Positions 15,841 to 21,978 of a stretch of DNA of 38,779 bases are shown piece after piece. The notes under the pieces are model-generated. The model ran no database searches. It was not told the origin of the DNA and saw only the letters and a program-made list of their open reading frames with translations. The stretch comes from an uncultured Prevotella sp. (GTDB lineage Bacteria; Bacteroidota; Bacteroidia; Bacteroidales; Bacteroidaceae), in NCBI GenBank assembly GCA_934229335.1, contig CAKQDQ010000012.1:1-38779 (forward strand), written 5' to 3'. The position numbers were made by a program, and so were the translations under genes. The stretch's first letter is position 1, and the number at the start of each line of letters is the position of its first letter.

Positions 15841-16425
15841 ATGAAAAAAATACTTCTATTGTTATTACTCTTGCTAACGATAAGCCACACAAACGCTCAA
15901 GGTATTGTAGGTAAATGGAGATGCACACATGAATTCTTGCAAGACTTAGGACTACGGTATGAGAATATGCAAGGATATTACGTCTTTAAGAAGAACGGTA
16001 AGTTTACAGTAAAAATATCTGGAAATAATAAGATTACAAATGCACGGCGATATGACTATTTTAATGGCAAGGAGTATACGATGTATGCAAAACATGCGAA
16101 CTTCAGAATAATGTCAGTAAAAGCAAAAGGACGTTACAAAATAGTAGATGGTAGAATCACTACGTATGTAAAGTCTAACTCTGCTAAATGTTATGTCTCA
16201 CCAGGGTATGAACAACCAGAAATTAATGGCACAGAGGGGGTTTATGCCCAATTAGAGCTGTGGGGATTAGATACGAACTATTCAAGCGCAAGTGTTATGG
16301 CGGATTTTCAAGAAAAAACTATCAAGAAAGAAAAACGTGGATTGTGGACATGGACTAATGCGTCGTTACATTTTCATGGTGACACTTTGACAGTCGGAAA
16401 GTTTATTAGAATGGTAAGAAAGTAA
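15841..16425 (+). CDS. Small exported beta-rich protein (lipocalin-like?)
   Basis: 194 residues from ATG 15841; the frame opens at a TTG at 15820, but the signal peptide starts at 15841. The signal peptide is 1-19 (ending SHTNAQ). The mature part begins GIVGKWRCTHEF and continues in alternating strands (YYVFKKNGKFTVKISG, YTMYAKHANFRIMSVKAKGRYKIVDGRI). GxW near the mature N-terminus plus repeated strands suggests a lipocalin-like or META-like barrel, but no ligand motif can be named. The C-terminal pattern GDTLTVGKFIRMVRK recurs in the next reading frame, suggesting a duplication. Confidence 0.6.
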   Translation: MKKILLLLLLLLTISHTNAQGIVGKWRCTHEFLQDLGLRYENMQGYYVFKKNGKFTVKISGNNKITNARRYDYFNGKEYTMYAKHANFRIMSVKAKGRYKIVDGRITTYVKSNSAKCYVSPGYEQPEINGTEGVYAQLELWGLDTNYSSASVMADFQEKTIKKEKRGLWTWTNASLHFHGDTLTVGKFIRMVRK

Positions 16426-16471
16426 AGTTTTGAACAAAAAAGTGACCGAAAGATAACAAAGGATATACACA

Positions 16472-16732
16472 GTGATAGATCCAAAAGGCTTTCATTGTCA
16501 TGTATATAGCGGTTTTGTTCCGCCAGAGTTTTTAGAACGGAGTTTTGATCCGAGATTCATGAATTTATTAGAATGGGAATATGACAGTTATGAGAATCAG
16601 GCATACCTCCATGAACAGATATTTGCAGAGCGATACCACTTAATGTTTTCATTTCGCCAAGTACCATATACAGTAACGGCTGATTCCTTATTTCTTGGTA
16701 AGACGGTAAAGTTAAAACTAAAGAGGAAATAA
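16472..16732 (+). pseudogene. Remnant of a paralogue of the preceding exported protein
   Basis: 86 codons beginning at a GTG, with no ATG, signal peptide or promoter. The end (TADSLFLGKTVKLKLKRK) parallels the end of the 15841 gene (HGDTLTVGKFIRMVRK), and both stop at the same place in the pattern. The simplest reading is a tandem duplicate that has lost its 5' half. It could still be translated as a coupled downstream cistron. Confidence 0.4.
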
Positions 16733-16739
16733 TTTCGGC

Positions 16740-16816
16740 CTGTACGGTGAGACACCACACCTACTACCTAAAGTATCATTTCCTTATAATTAGAGCTGTC
16801 ATTCGCAACCGTACAG
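16740..16816. repeat. 9-bp inverted repeat downstream of the remnant
   Basis: CTGTACGGT (16740-16748) is perfectly complementary to ACCGTACAG (16808-16816) across a 59-nt loop. It could mark a 3' end or the edges of a small insertion. Confidence 0.35.
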
Positions 16817-16846
16817 TTGGAATAATTTTCACCTTAGTAAGGTTGA

Positions 16847-16870
16847 TTAAGTTATTTTTTAACATTACTT
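16847..16870. mobile_element. Solo terminal repeat of MITE-like family 1
   Basis: TTAAGTTATTTTTTAACATT followed by ACTT matches the right end of the elements at 5998-6193 and 8022-8217. The element body is missing, leaving a deletion remnant between the exported-protein cluster and the lipoprotein gene. Confidence 0.55.
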
Positions 16871-16988
16871 ACTATATGTGGAGAACGTTAGCGTGAATCT
16901 ACCCATGGGGCTTTATGAACACTGTTATCCCTACCGTAGTTATTACAAATGAACCAATATGAATCTTGTAGGATTGAATTTTTTTTAC

Positions 16989-16996
16989 TAATTTTG
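16989..16996 (+). promoter_or_regulatory. Lipoprotein gene -7 box
   Basis: TAATTTTG, followed by CTCG, lies 29 bp before the 17026 start. The -33 element is not clear. Confidence 0.5.
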
Positions 16997-17025
16997 CTCG
17001 CATTAACAATTAAAACCTACTTATT

Positions 17026-18168
17026 ATGAAGAAATCATTATTATCTCTGTTTGCAATGCTACTGACTGTGCTATTGACATCATGTGGCGATGTTAGGACT
17101 ACCCCACAGGCTATTGGCGACTTTGAGTTTACTGGTGAAGGTATATTAGGTAATGTGCCATACATCATGGCGTATTACAACAAGAACTATGACGAAACAG
17201 ACAAGGAGGAAGACAAAAAGTATCAGACCATATTACAGGATATGCTTAAAGAGATCGATGGAAAAGAAATTCCATACGAGCGACATATCGATGGAAAGAT
17301 AGAGGAAGTAAAGGGCGTGAAGCTAATAACACGCTGGTATGGAGGGGTATTAAAGACTGAATTAGAATATCCAGAAGGCTACAAGGGAGTCAGTATGAGC
17401 TATCTGATAGCACTTGACAAGGACGGCACTCCACTGACTTTCGGAGAGCGATTGAATTTAGGACATCGTCTACTTGAATTAGAATTACCTATGAATGACT
17501 ATATGCGAGAATATACGGTAGAACGTGCTCAATACATTGACCGTATAGCTAAGCTGGTAGATGCTGATAAGGAGGGAGAAAAGAAACTGCGAGAACTGGC
17601 TGAACAAAAGAAGAACGAGAAGTTAGCTGAAGAGGCTAAGAAGAATGATCTGTCTAAATGTGAGTTTACTGGTATGGGCTACGGACCCATTAAATTGTCA
17701 GGGAAACTAACGTCAGTGCCTCAAAAAATGGAGAATCTGTATACTCACTACTACCAAGAGACGGAGGAACAGGGTGAGAAAATCAGATACGTATTCTATA
17801 ACGGCGAAGAAGAAGTGGCTTATGCCAGTGCCTTCAAGGACAATAAACAAATAATTGAGATTGTAATCGTGTCAGACAAAATAACAGTAAAGAGCGACGA
17901 TGGCAAGGCGGTGAAGGTTGGCATGAAGATATCTGACGTCATAAAGTTATTCCAAGACAACTGTTACGTTGCATGGACAGGTGACGACGTAGCTCCCGTT
18001 CTGCACTTCGGGGGCACCATGGGCTACGTGGACTTTGATGACATCTTTACACCTTCGTATAGAAACAAGTTAGCGGACATTGAGGGGTCTTACGACGACA
18101 CTATGCCTGTTAAACCACAAGACGTAAAGGCTGACATGAAGTTGGATGGCATATACCTCGGCTACTAA
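17026..18168 (+). CDS. Lipoprotein of unknown function
   Basis: 380 residues. A type II signal peptide carries the lipobox LLTSC, with Cys20 the acylated residue. The mature protein has an N-terminal domain (~30-170), a charged coiled segment (~180-215; DKEGEKKLRELAEQKKNEKLAEEAKKN) and a C-terminal domain (~220-380) with FTGMGYGPIKLSGKLTSVPQ. The opening GDFEFTGEGILGNVPYIM and this FTGMGYGPIKL region look like related strand motifs, hinting at an internal repeat. No family was recognised. It has its own promoter and no partner genes. Confidence 0.75.
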   Translation: MKKSLLSLFAMLLTVLLTSCGDVRTTPQAIGDFEFTGEGILGNVPYIMAYYNKNYDETDKEEDKKYQTILQDMLKEIDGKEIPYERHIDGKIEEVKGVKLITRWYGGVLKTELEYPEGYKGVSMSYLIALDKDGTPLTFGERLNLGHRLLELELPMNDYMREYTVERAQYIDRIAKLVDADKEGEKKLRELAEQKKNEKLAEEAKKNDLSKCEFTGMGYGPIKLSGKLTSVPQKMENLYTHYYQETEEQGEKIRYVFYNGEEEVAYASAFKDNKQIIEIVIVSDKITVKSDDGKAVKVGMKISDVIKLFQDNCYVAWTGDDVAPVLHFGGTMGYVDFDDIFTPSYRNKLADIEGSYDDTMPVKPQDVKADMKLDGIYLGY

Positions 18169-18232
18169 GTAGCGAAGAGAAATAAATTGCTATAATTTAC
18201 GTCACTTATTTTTGGCTTTTCTTGTTTATTTG

Positions 18233-18254
18233 CTCATAAAAACGTATCTTTGCA
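18233..18254 (+). promoter_or_regulatory. scpB promoter carrying the 33-bp-repeat core motif
   Basis: The -7 box is TATCTTTG (18245-18252). It sits in a 22-bp block, CTCATAAAA-nn-GTATCTTTGCA, found again in the tandem repeats before the AAA ATPase gene (20 of 22 positions). A weak TTG at 18222 lies at the usual -33 spacing. Confidence 0.65.
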
Positions 18255-18261
18255 CAAGGTA

Positions 18262-18347
18262 TAAGTAAGTATTCAAAATTATTTATATAAATGAATAAGT
18301 GCCTATCAGCATATTATTTATTCGGAATAATTTTTAACACTTACTTA
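18262..18347. mobile_element. MITE-like element, family 2, short form (86 bp)
   Basis: The left end, starting TAAGTAAGTATTCAAAATTA, and the right end, AATAATTTTTAACACTTACT then TA, are the terminal repeats of the element at 4898-5140. The 200-bp interior is replaced by ~40 bp. It lies wholly between the scpB -7 box and start codon, so it would be part of the scpB leader. Confidence 0.6.
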
Positions 18348-18385
18348 TCTAACAGACAACATTAAACAAGAAATACAATTAGATT

Positions 18386-19192
18386 ATGGTAGGAATTAAC
18401 ATCGTAGACCGCATCTGCTTTCTTGAAATGCAGAATCCACAGAAACTAAACTGTCTGAGCGAACAGATGTGTAAAGAGTTGATTGCCGGTATCAACGAAG
18501 CGTACAAGAAAGAGTGCGTGGGAATTGTGATAAAGGCAGAGTGCAAGGCATCTGTATGGAGCGCAGGACACGACATACGCGAACTGCCACTCAACGGACA
18601 TGACCCTCTGGCATACGACGTGGCGATGGAGCAGTTGCTGAGAAAGGTGCAGGATGTGCCTATACCTGTAATAGCATACGCCAACGGTACGGTATGGGGA
18701 GGTGCTTGCGACCTGTGCGTAAGTTGCGACATGATAGTGGCTACAGACAAGGCTACGTTTGCCATCACCCCTGCCAAGATAGGTATACCTTACAATGCGT
18801 CAGGCATCATGCACTTCATTAACCAGTTAGGTATTAACAAGGCACGTGAGATGTTCTTCACCGGCATGCCTATCACGGCACAGGACGCTCTGAACGTAGG
18901 TTTCGTGAACATGGTGGCTAAGGCAGACGAACTGGACGCTATGCTTGATGAGAAGTTCCTGAACCCTCTTCGTAGAAACTCTGTAGTATCTATCAGTGCG
19001 ATAAAGAGGCAGTTCCGTATTCTTGCAAGAGCGGCATCGGTACTATCGTCAGAGAGTTTTGAGCGCATCAACGCGTTCCGCACATACGTATTTAACGGTG
19101 ACGACTACAAGGAGGGCATCACCGCATTTCTGGAGAAGAGGGCACCGCAGTATACAGGCAAGGCGGCTGACCTTGACCATATTCCGGACTAA
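18386..19192 (+). CDS. scpB: Methylmalonyl-CoA decarboxylase (crotonase superfamily)
   Basis: 268 residues. It matches Escherichia coli ScpB more closely than generic enoyl-CoA hydratases: SAGHDIRELPLNGHDPLAYD (59-78), GTVWGGA (101-107, oxyanion-hole loop), PYNASG with the ScpB-type Tyr136, MPITAQDALNVGF, and the C-terminal FERINAFRTYVFNGDDYKEGITAFLEKRAP. ScpB converts methylmalonyl-CoA to propionyl-CoA plus CO2. In Prevotella and its relatives this fits succinate-to-propionate metabolism, although no methylmalonyl-CoA mutase or CoA-transferase gene is in the window. It is monocistronic, with a terminator 48 bp after the stop. Confidence 0.88.
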   Translation: MVGINIVDRICFLEMQNPQKLNCLSEQMCKELIAGINEAYKKECVGIVIKAECKASVWSAGHDIRELPLNGHDPLAYDVAMEQLLRKVQDVPIPVIAYANGTVWGGACDLCVSCDMIVATDKATFAITPAKIGIPYNASGIMHFINQLGINKAREMFFTGMPITAQDALNVGFVNMVAKADELDAMLDEKFLNPLRRNSVVSISAIKRQFRILARAASVLSSESFERINAFRTYVFNGDDYKEGITAFLEKRAPQYTGKAADLDHIPD

Positions 19193-19239
19193 TGGCATAC
19201 CGCAAGAAGGCAGAGGGAGGTAAGTACTCCATAAAAAAC

Positions 19240-19275
19240 AGTAGGGATAAAACATTACTTTGTTTTATCCCTACT
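19240..19275. terminator. Bidirectional terminator between scpB and the convergent gene
   Basis: A perfect 15-bp stem joins AGTAGGGATAAAACA (19240-19254) to its complement (19261-19275), with a 6-nt loop. An A-run lies on the left (19233-19238) and TTCATT on the right, so it serves scpB on plus and the 19300 gene on minus. Confidence 0.9.
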
Positions 19276-19299
19276 TTCATTAACGAGTGGCTGTCATCA

Positions 19300-19881
19300 T
19301 TATTTTTCACCATTCAATACGCTGTCAACAATGCCGTTAAGGTCGTCATCGCCTTCCTGTTCCAGTTCCTTCTGTATGTTACGTTTCAGTCTTGCAGAGA
19401 GTTCTTTTTTGTCAAACGCTATCTGCACCTGCACATTATACATACCATCTTTTGTGACCTGATAAATAGTAAGCACTGTATTCGTATTTGTCAGACAAGC
19501 CTCTACGATAGACTTGGCACGCTCATGGAACTTCTCTACGGTGTTGGCTGTTATAGCAGAAGTCTGCTGATTGTCTATCTTTGTCTCCATGGCAGCGACA
19601 AGTTTTGTCTCTAAACTCGCAGCAAGTTCTGCCCTTGCACTACCGCTGGCAGCACTAACGCCCGCATCAAACGTTCCTGCTACAGACTGGGCAGTTCGAA
19701 TGATGTAACGCTTCACAGAATTTCCTGCCTCATCTGCCATAAGTTCCTCTCTTAAGAGTTGTACCTCCGTTATCTGCTTTGCAATAGTTTTACCACCAGC
19801 AGGCACCTTCCAACCCTCTTTTATAAATTCCTTTTCCTGTTTACGAGCATCCTTAGATGGCTTAGCGTTAAGGAGTTTCAT
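19300..19881 (-). CDS. LPP20-like protein of unknown function
   Basis: 193 residues from the ATG whose complement is at 19879-19881 (MKLLNAKPSKDARKQEKEF). The frame stays open for another ~250 bases upstream only because the 33-bp repeats contain no stop on that strand; I reject that extension. The core, KRYIIRTAQSVAGTFDAGVSAASGSARAELAASLETKL, then a long helix and IYQVTKDGMYNVQVQIAFDKKEL, resembles LPP20-family proteins. There the helix-then-strand pattern is typical, and the function is unknown. No lipobox or signal peptide is present. It diverges from the AAA ATPase gene and ends at a shared terminator with scpB. Confidence 0.6.
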   Translation of the reverse strand: MKLLNAKPSKDARKQEKEFIKEGWKVPAGGKTIAKQITEVQLLREELMADEAGNSVKRYIIRTAQSVAGTFDAGVSAASGSARAELAASLETKLVAAMETKIDNQQTSAITANTVEKFHERAKSIVEACLTNTNTVLTIYQVTKDGMYNVQVQIAFDKKELSARLKRNIQKELEQEGDDDLNGIVDSVLNGEK

Positions 19882-19905
19882 GTTATAAAAATAATGCGCA
19901 TTTTT

Positions 19906-19937
19906 TTTGGCTATTCCCTCATAAAAGTGTATCTTTG
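19906..19937 (+). promoter_or_regulatory. Promoter at the upstream edge of the 33-bp repeat array
   Basis: TTTG (19906-19909), a 20-bp spacer and TATCTTTG (19930-19937) form a good Bacteroidota promoter reading towards the AAA ATPase. A second -7 box, TATCTTTG, recurs in repeat 2 (19963-19970). Transcription from the first would include repeats 2-5 in the leader. Confidence 0.65.
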
Positions 19938-20063
19938 CATATAATATTCCCTCATAAAAGTGTATCTTTGCATATAATATTCCCTCATAAAAGTGTATCG
20001 CAAATAGAGATATTCCCTCATAAAAGTGTATCGCAAATAGAGATATTCCCTCATAAAAGTGTA
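19912..20063. repeat. Five 33-bp tandem repeats in the divergent intergenic region
   Basis: The 20-bp core TATTCCCTCATAAAAGTGTA starts at 19912, 19945, 19978, 20011 and 20044, exactly 33 bp apart. Spacers 1 and 2 are TCTTTGCATATAA and spacers 3 and 4 are TCGCAAATAGAGA, so the array looks like two unit types that duplicated locally. Spacer type 1 completes a -7 promoter box; type 2 does not. The 33-bp period keeps frames open on both strands (IFPHKSVS-type units on plus, HFYEGI-type on minus), which creates misleading long ORFs. Confidence 0.92.
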
Positions 20064-20069
20064 CGAAAC

Positions 20070-21383
20070 ATGAAAAGAGACATATATAACAGGCTAAAGG
20101 AATGGAAGTTATCCAAACACAGAAAGCCATTAATCATGTATGGAGCAAGACAAGTAGGCAAAACATACATCATTAAGGAATTCGGAAGTCATGAGTTCGA
20201 CAACATGGTCTATGTTAACTGTTACAAGAATGAAATCATAGCCCAACTATTCAAAGGCGATGTCAACATCGACAGGATTATCATCGGACTATCTGCTTTC
20301 GCCAAGCAAACCGTCACCCCAGGCAAGACTCTTGTTTTTCTTGATGAGATACAAGAGATACCTCCTGTGCTGTCCTCGCTTAAATACTTTTGTGAGAACA
20401 AACCAGAACTCCATGTCATAGTAGCAGGGTCTCTGCTTGGCGTGATGAACCTGAAGGGGGAATCGTTTCCTGTGGGCAAAGTAGATATCATGCACCTCTA
20501 CCCTATGACTTACAAGGAGTTTCTGCTTGCAAATGATGAAGTAATACTTGTAGATATTCTGAAACATGGCGATAAGGTTCTTATCAACAGTCTGGCTCCG
20601 AAGTTTATAGATTACCTTCGACAATACTATTTTGTGGGCGGAATGCCAGAAGCCGTACTCCACTTTACCCAACAGCATGACCCTATGGCTGTAAGAAACA
20701 TCCAACAAAACATTCTTACAGCATACGAGGCTGACATCAGCAAGCATACCGCTGACCAAACTCAACGAGTAAGGATGGTGTGGCAATCCATCCCAGCGCA
20801 GTTGGCTCGTGAGAACAAGAAGTTTATCTATGGCGCAATAAGAAAGGGAGCGAGAGCCAAAGACTTCGAGATTGCCATACAATGGTTGATAGACGCTGGA
20901 CTGGTACACAAGGTAGAGAGGACAAGAGACGCAAAAGTACCTTTGGCTTTCTATGCTGACATGGACGCCTTTAAACTCTTTCTGCTCGACGTAGGTTTGT
21001 TAGGGGCATTAACCATGACTCCCCCCGACCAAATTCTTATTGGTGACAACGTGTTTAGTGAATACAAGGGTGCTTTCACCGAGAATTTCGTCTTGCAAGA
21101 GATGAAGACCCTCCCCAATTTGCCTATATATTATTACAGCAAGGATAACTCCACTCAAGAGGTTGACTTCATAGTGCAGGCAGGAAGTAAGATTCTTCCT
21201 ATAGAGGTTAAGGCGGAAGAGAACGTAAAAGCCAAGTCGCTCTCAACCTTCATCACTCACGACTTCGCCACCTATCATCTGAAAGGCATCCGTTTCTCCA
21301 TGCTCGGATTTCAAGATCAAGGATGGATGGAGAATGTACCCCTGTTTGCCGCAAAGGATTACATCAAGGAGTTTTCGTCGTAA
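20070..21383 (+). CDS. AAA-family ATPase with DUF4143 C-terminal domain
   Basis: 437 residues from the ATG at 20070, directly after the repeat array; longer starts read through repeat units. An N-terminal AAA_14-type ATPase domain carries Walker A GARQVGKT (25-32) and Walker B TLVFLDEIQE (87-96). The C-terminal DUF4143 domain ends with YYYSKDNSTQEVDFIVQ and ILPIEVKAEENVKAKSL, a D-x(n)-ExK arrangement like PD-(D/E)XK nucleases. Families of these ATPases are abundant in Bacteroidales; their roles are unsettled, and regulatory or defence-related functions have been suggested. The remains of a second, different copy lie just downstream (21470-21670). Confidence 0.88.
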   Translation: MKRDIYNRLKEWKLSKHRKPLIMYGARQVGKTYIIKEFGSHEFDNMVYVNCYKNEIIAQLFKGDVNIDRIIIGLSAFAKQTVTPGKTLVFLDEIQEIPPVLSSLKYFCENKPELHVIVAGSLLGVMNLKGESFPVGKVDIMHLYPMTYKEFLLANDEVILVDILKHGDKVLINSLAPKFIDYLRQYYFVGGMPEAVLHFTQQHDPMAVRNIQQNILTAYEADISKHTADQTQRVRMVWQSIPAQLARENKKFIYGAIRKGARAKDFEIAIQWLIDAGLVHKVERTRDAKVPLAFYADMDAFKLFLLDVGLLGALTMTPPDQILIGDNVFSEYKGAFTENFVLQEMKTLPNLPIYYYSKDNSTQEVDFIVQAGSKILPIEVKAEENVKAKSLSTFITHDFATYHLKGIRFSMLGFQDQGWMENVPLFAAKDYIKEFSS

Positions 21384-21426
21384 ACGAAACAACTCTACAA
21401 TAGCCTACACAGTACTTGGCGGTGTG

Positions 21427-21448
21427 ATGAGCAGAAGTAAACTTGTTT
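21427..21448. repeat. 22-bp direct repeat, left copy
   Basis: ATGAGCAGAAGTAAACTTGT followed by TT, repeated identically at 21705-21726. The two copies bracket the decayed ATPase fragment at a 278-bp interval. Confidence 0.85.
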
Positions 21449-21469
21449 AGGAAAAACAAGGGATGAGGA

Positions 21470-21670
21470 AGGGGGGATGAGAGAGATGTTCAACAAAAAA
21501 ATATCCAATCAGCATTTGCTATGCCTGATGATGCCAAGAGAGAGCAAGAAAATGCTTCATTAAAGCGAATCGATGATTCCTTTAAGAAGATTATAATAAT
21601 GCGCGATGACATAAAACCATATCATGACATCAATGGATTTTATATTTTAGGCTTAATGGATTTTTGCTAA
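21470..21670 (+). pseudogene. C-terminal remnant of another AAA/DUF4143 ATPase
   Basis: One frame reads NIQSAFAMPDDAKREQENAS, then LKRIDDSFKKIIIMRDDI and NGFYILGLMDFC before TAA 21668-21670. This is the conserved end of DUF4143-type ATPases of a subfamily distinct from the intact 20070 gene. An in-frame stop at 21464 and the absence of Walker motifs upstream show that the rest is gone. The rest of the 21384-21978 gap holds two 22-bp direct repeats and the terminator of the minus-strand R-M operon. Confidence 0.7.
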
Positions 21671-21704
21671 AGCCAGATATAATAGAATCTTTTAGTTAAG
21701 CCAA

Positions 21705-21726
21705 ATGAGCAGAAGTAAACTTGTTT
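21705..21726. repeat. 22-bp direct repeat, right copy
   Basis: Identical to 21427-21448. It may be a duplication caused by insertion, or a cis repeat belonging to the lost ATPase gene. Confidence 0.85.
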
Positions 21727-21795
21727 GAGTTATGCCATGGCGAGAAAAGGTGCATGAATATGAACAATTATAGATACGTGTCATAACAAACACAT

Positions 21796-21840
21796 AAAAA
21801 TTGTAGGAATAAGACAATGTGGTATGTCTTATTCCTACAA
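21796..21840 (-). terminator. Terminator of the restriction-modification operon
   Basis: A perfect 16-bp stem joins TTGTAGGAATAAGACA (21801-21816) to its complement (21825-21840), with an 8-nt loop. On the minus strand it is followed by a T5 (plus A5 at 21796-21800). It lies ~140 nt beyond the endonuclease stop. Confidence 0.88.
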
Positions 21841-21978
21841 AAAAGGTTCAATACTTTTATTTCCACCTATCACCAACCATATCATTCACAAGTTACTCAC
21901 CAATTTCCGAATCTGATCATTCCTATTAGGGATTTAGGTTTGGACTAATAGATAATGAAAAGTAATATAAAATATGCA

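Noticed and set aside
19912..20063. CRISPR array
   Set aside because: The spacers are only 13 bp and identical in pairs, the core is not palindromic, and no cas genes are nearby. It is a tandem repeat.
19882..20130. N-terminal extension of the minus-strand LPP20-like gene with HFYEGI-type repeats
   Set aside because: The open frame exists only because the 33-bp repeat has no stop in that phase; the same repeats give a different repeated peptide on the plus strand. Native-looking starts lie after the array on both sides.
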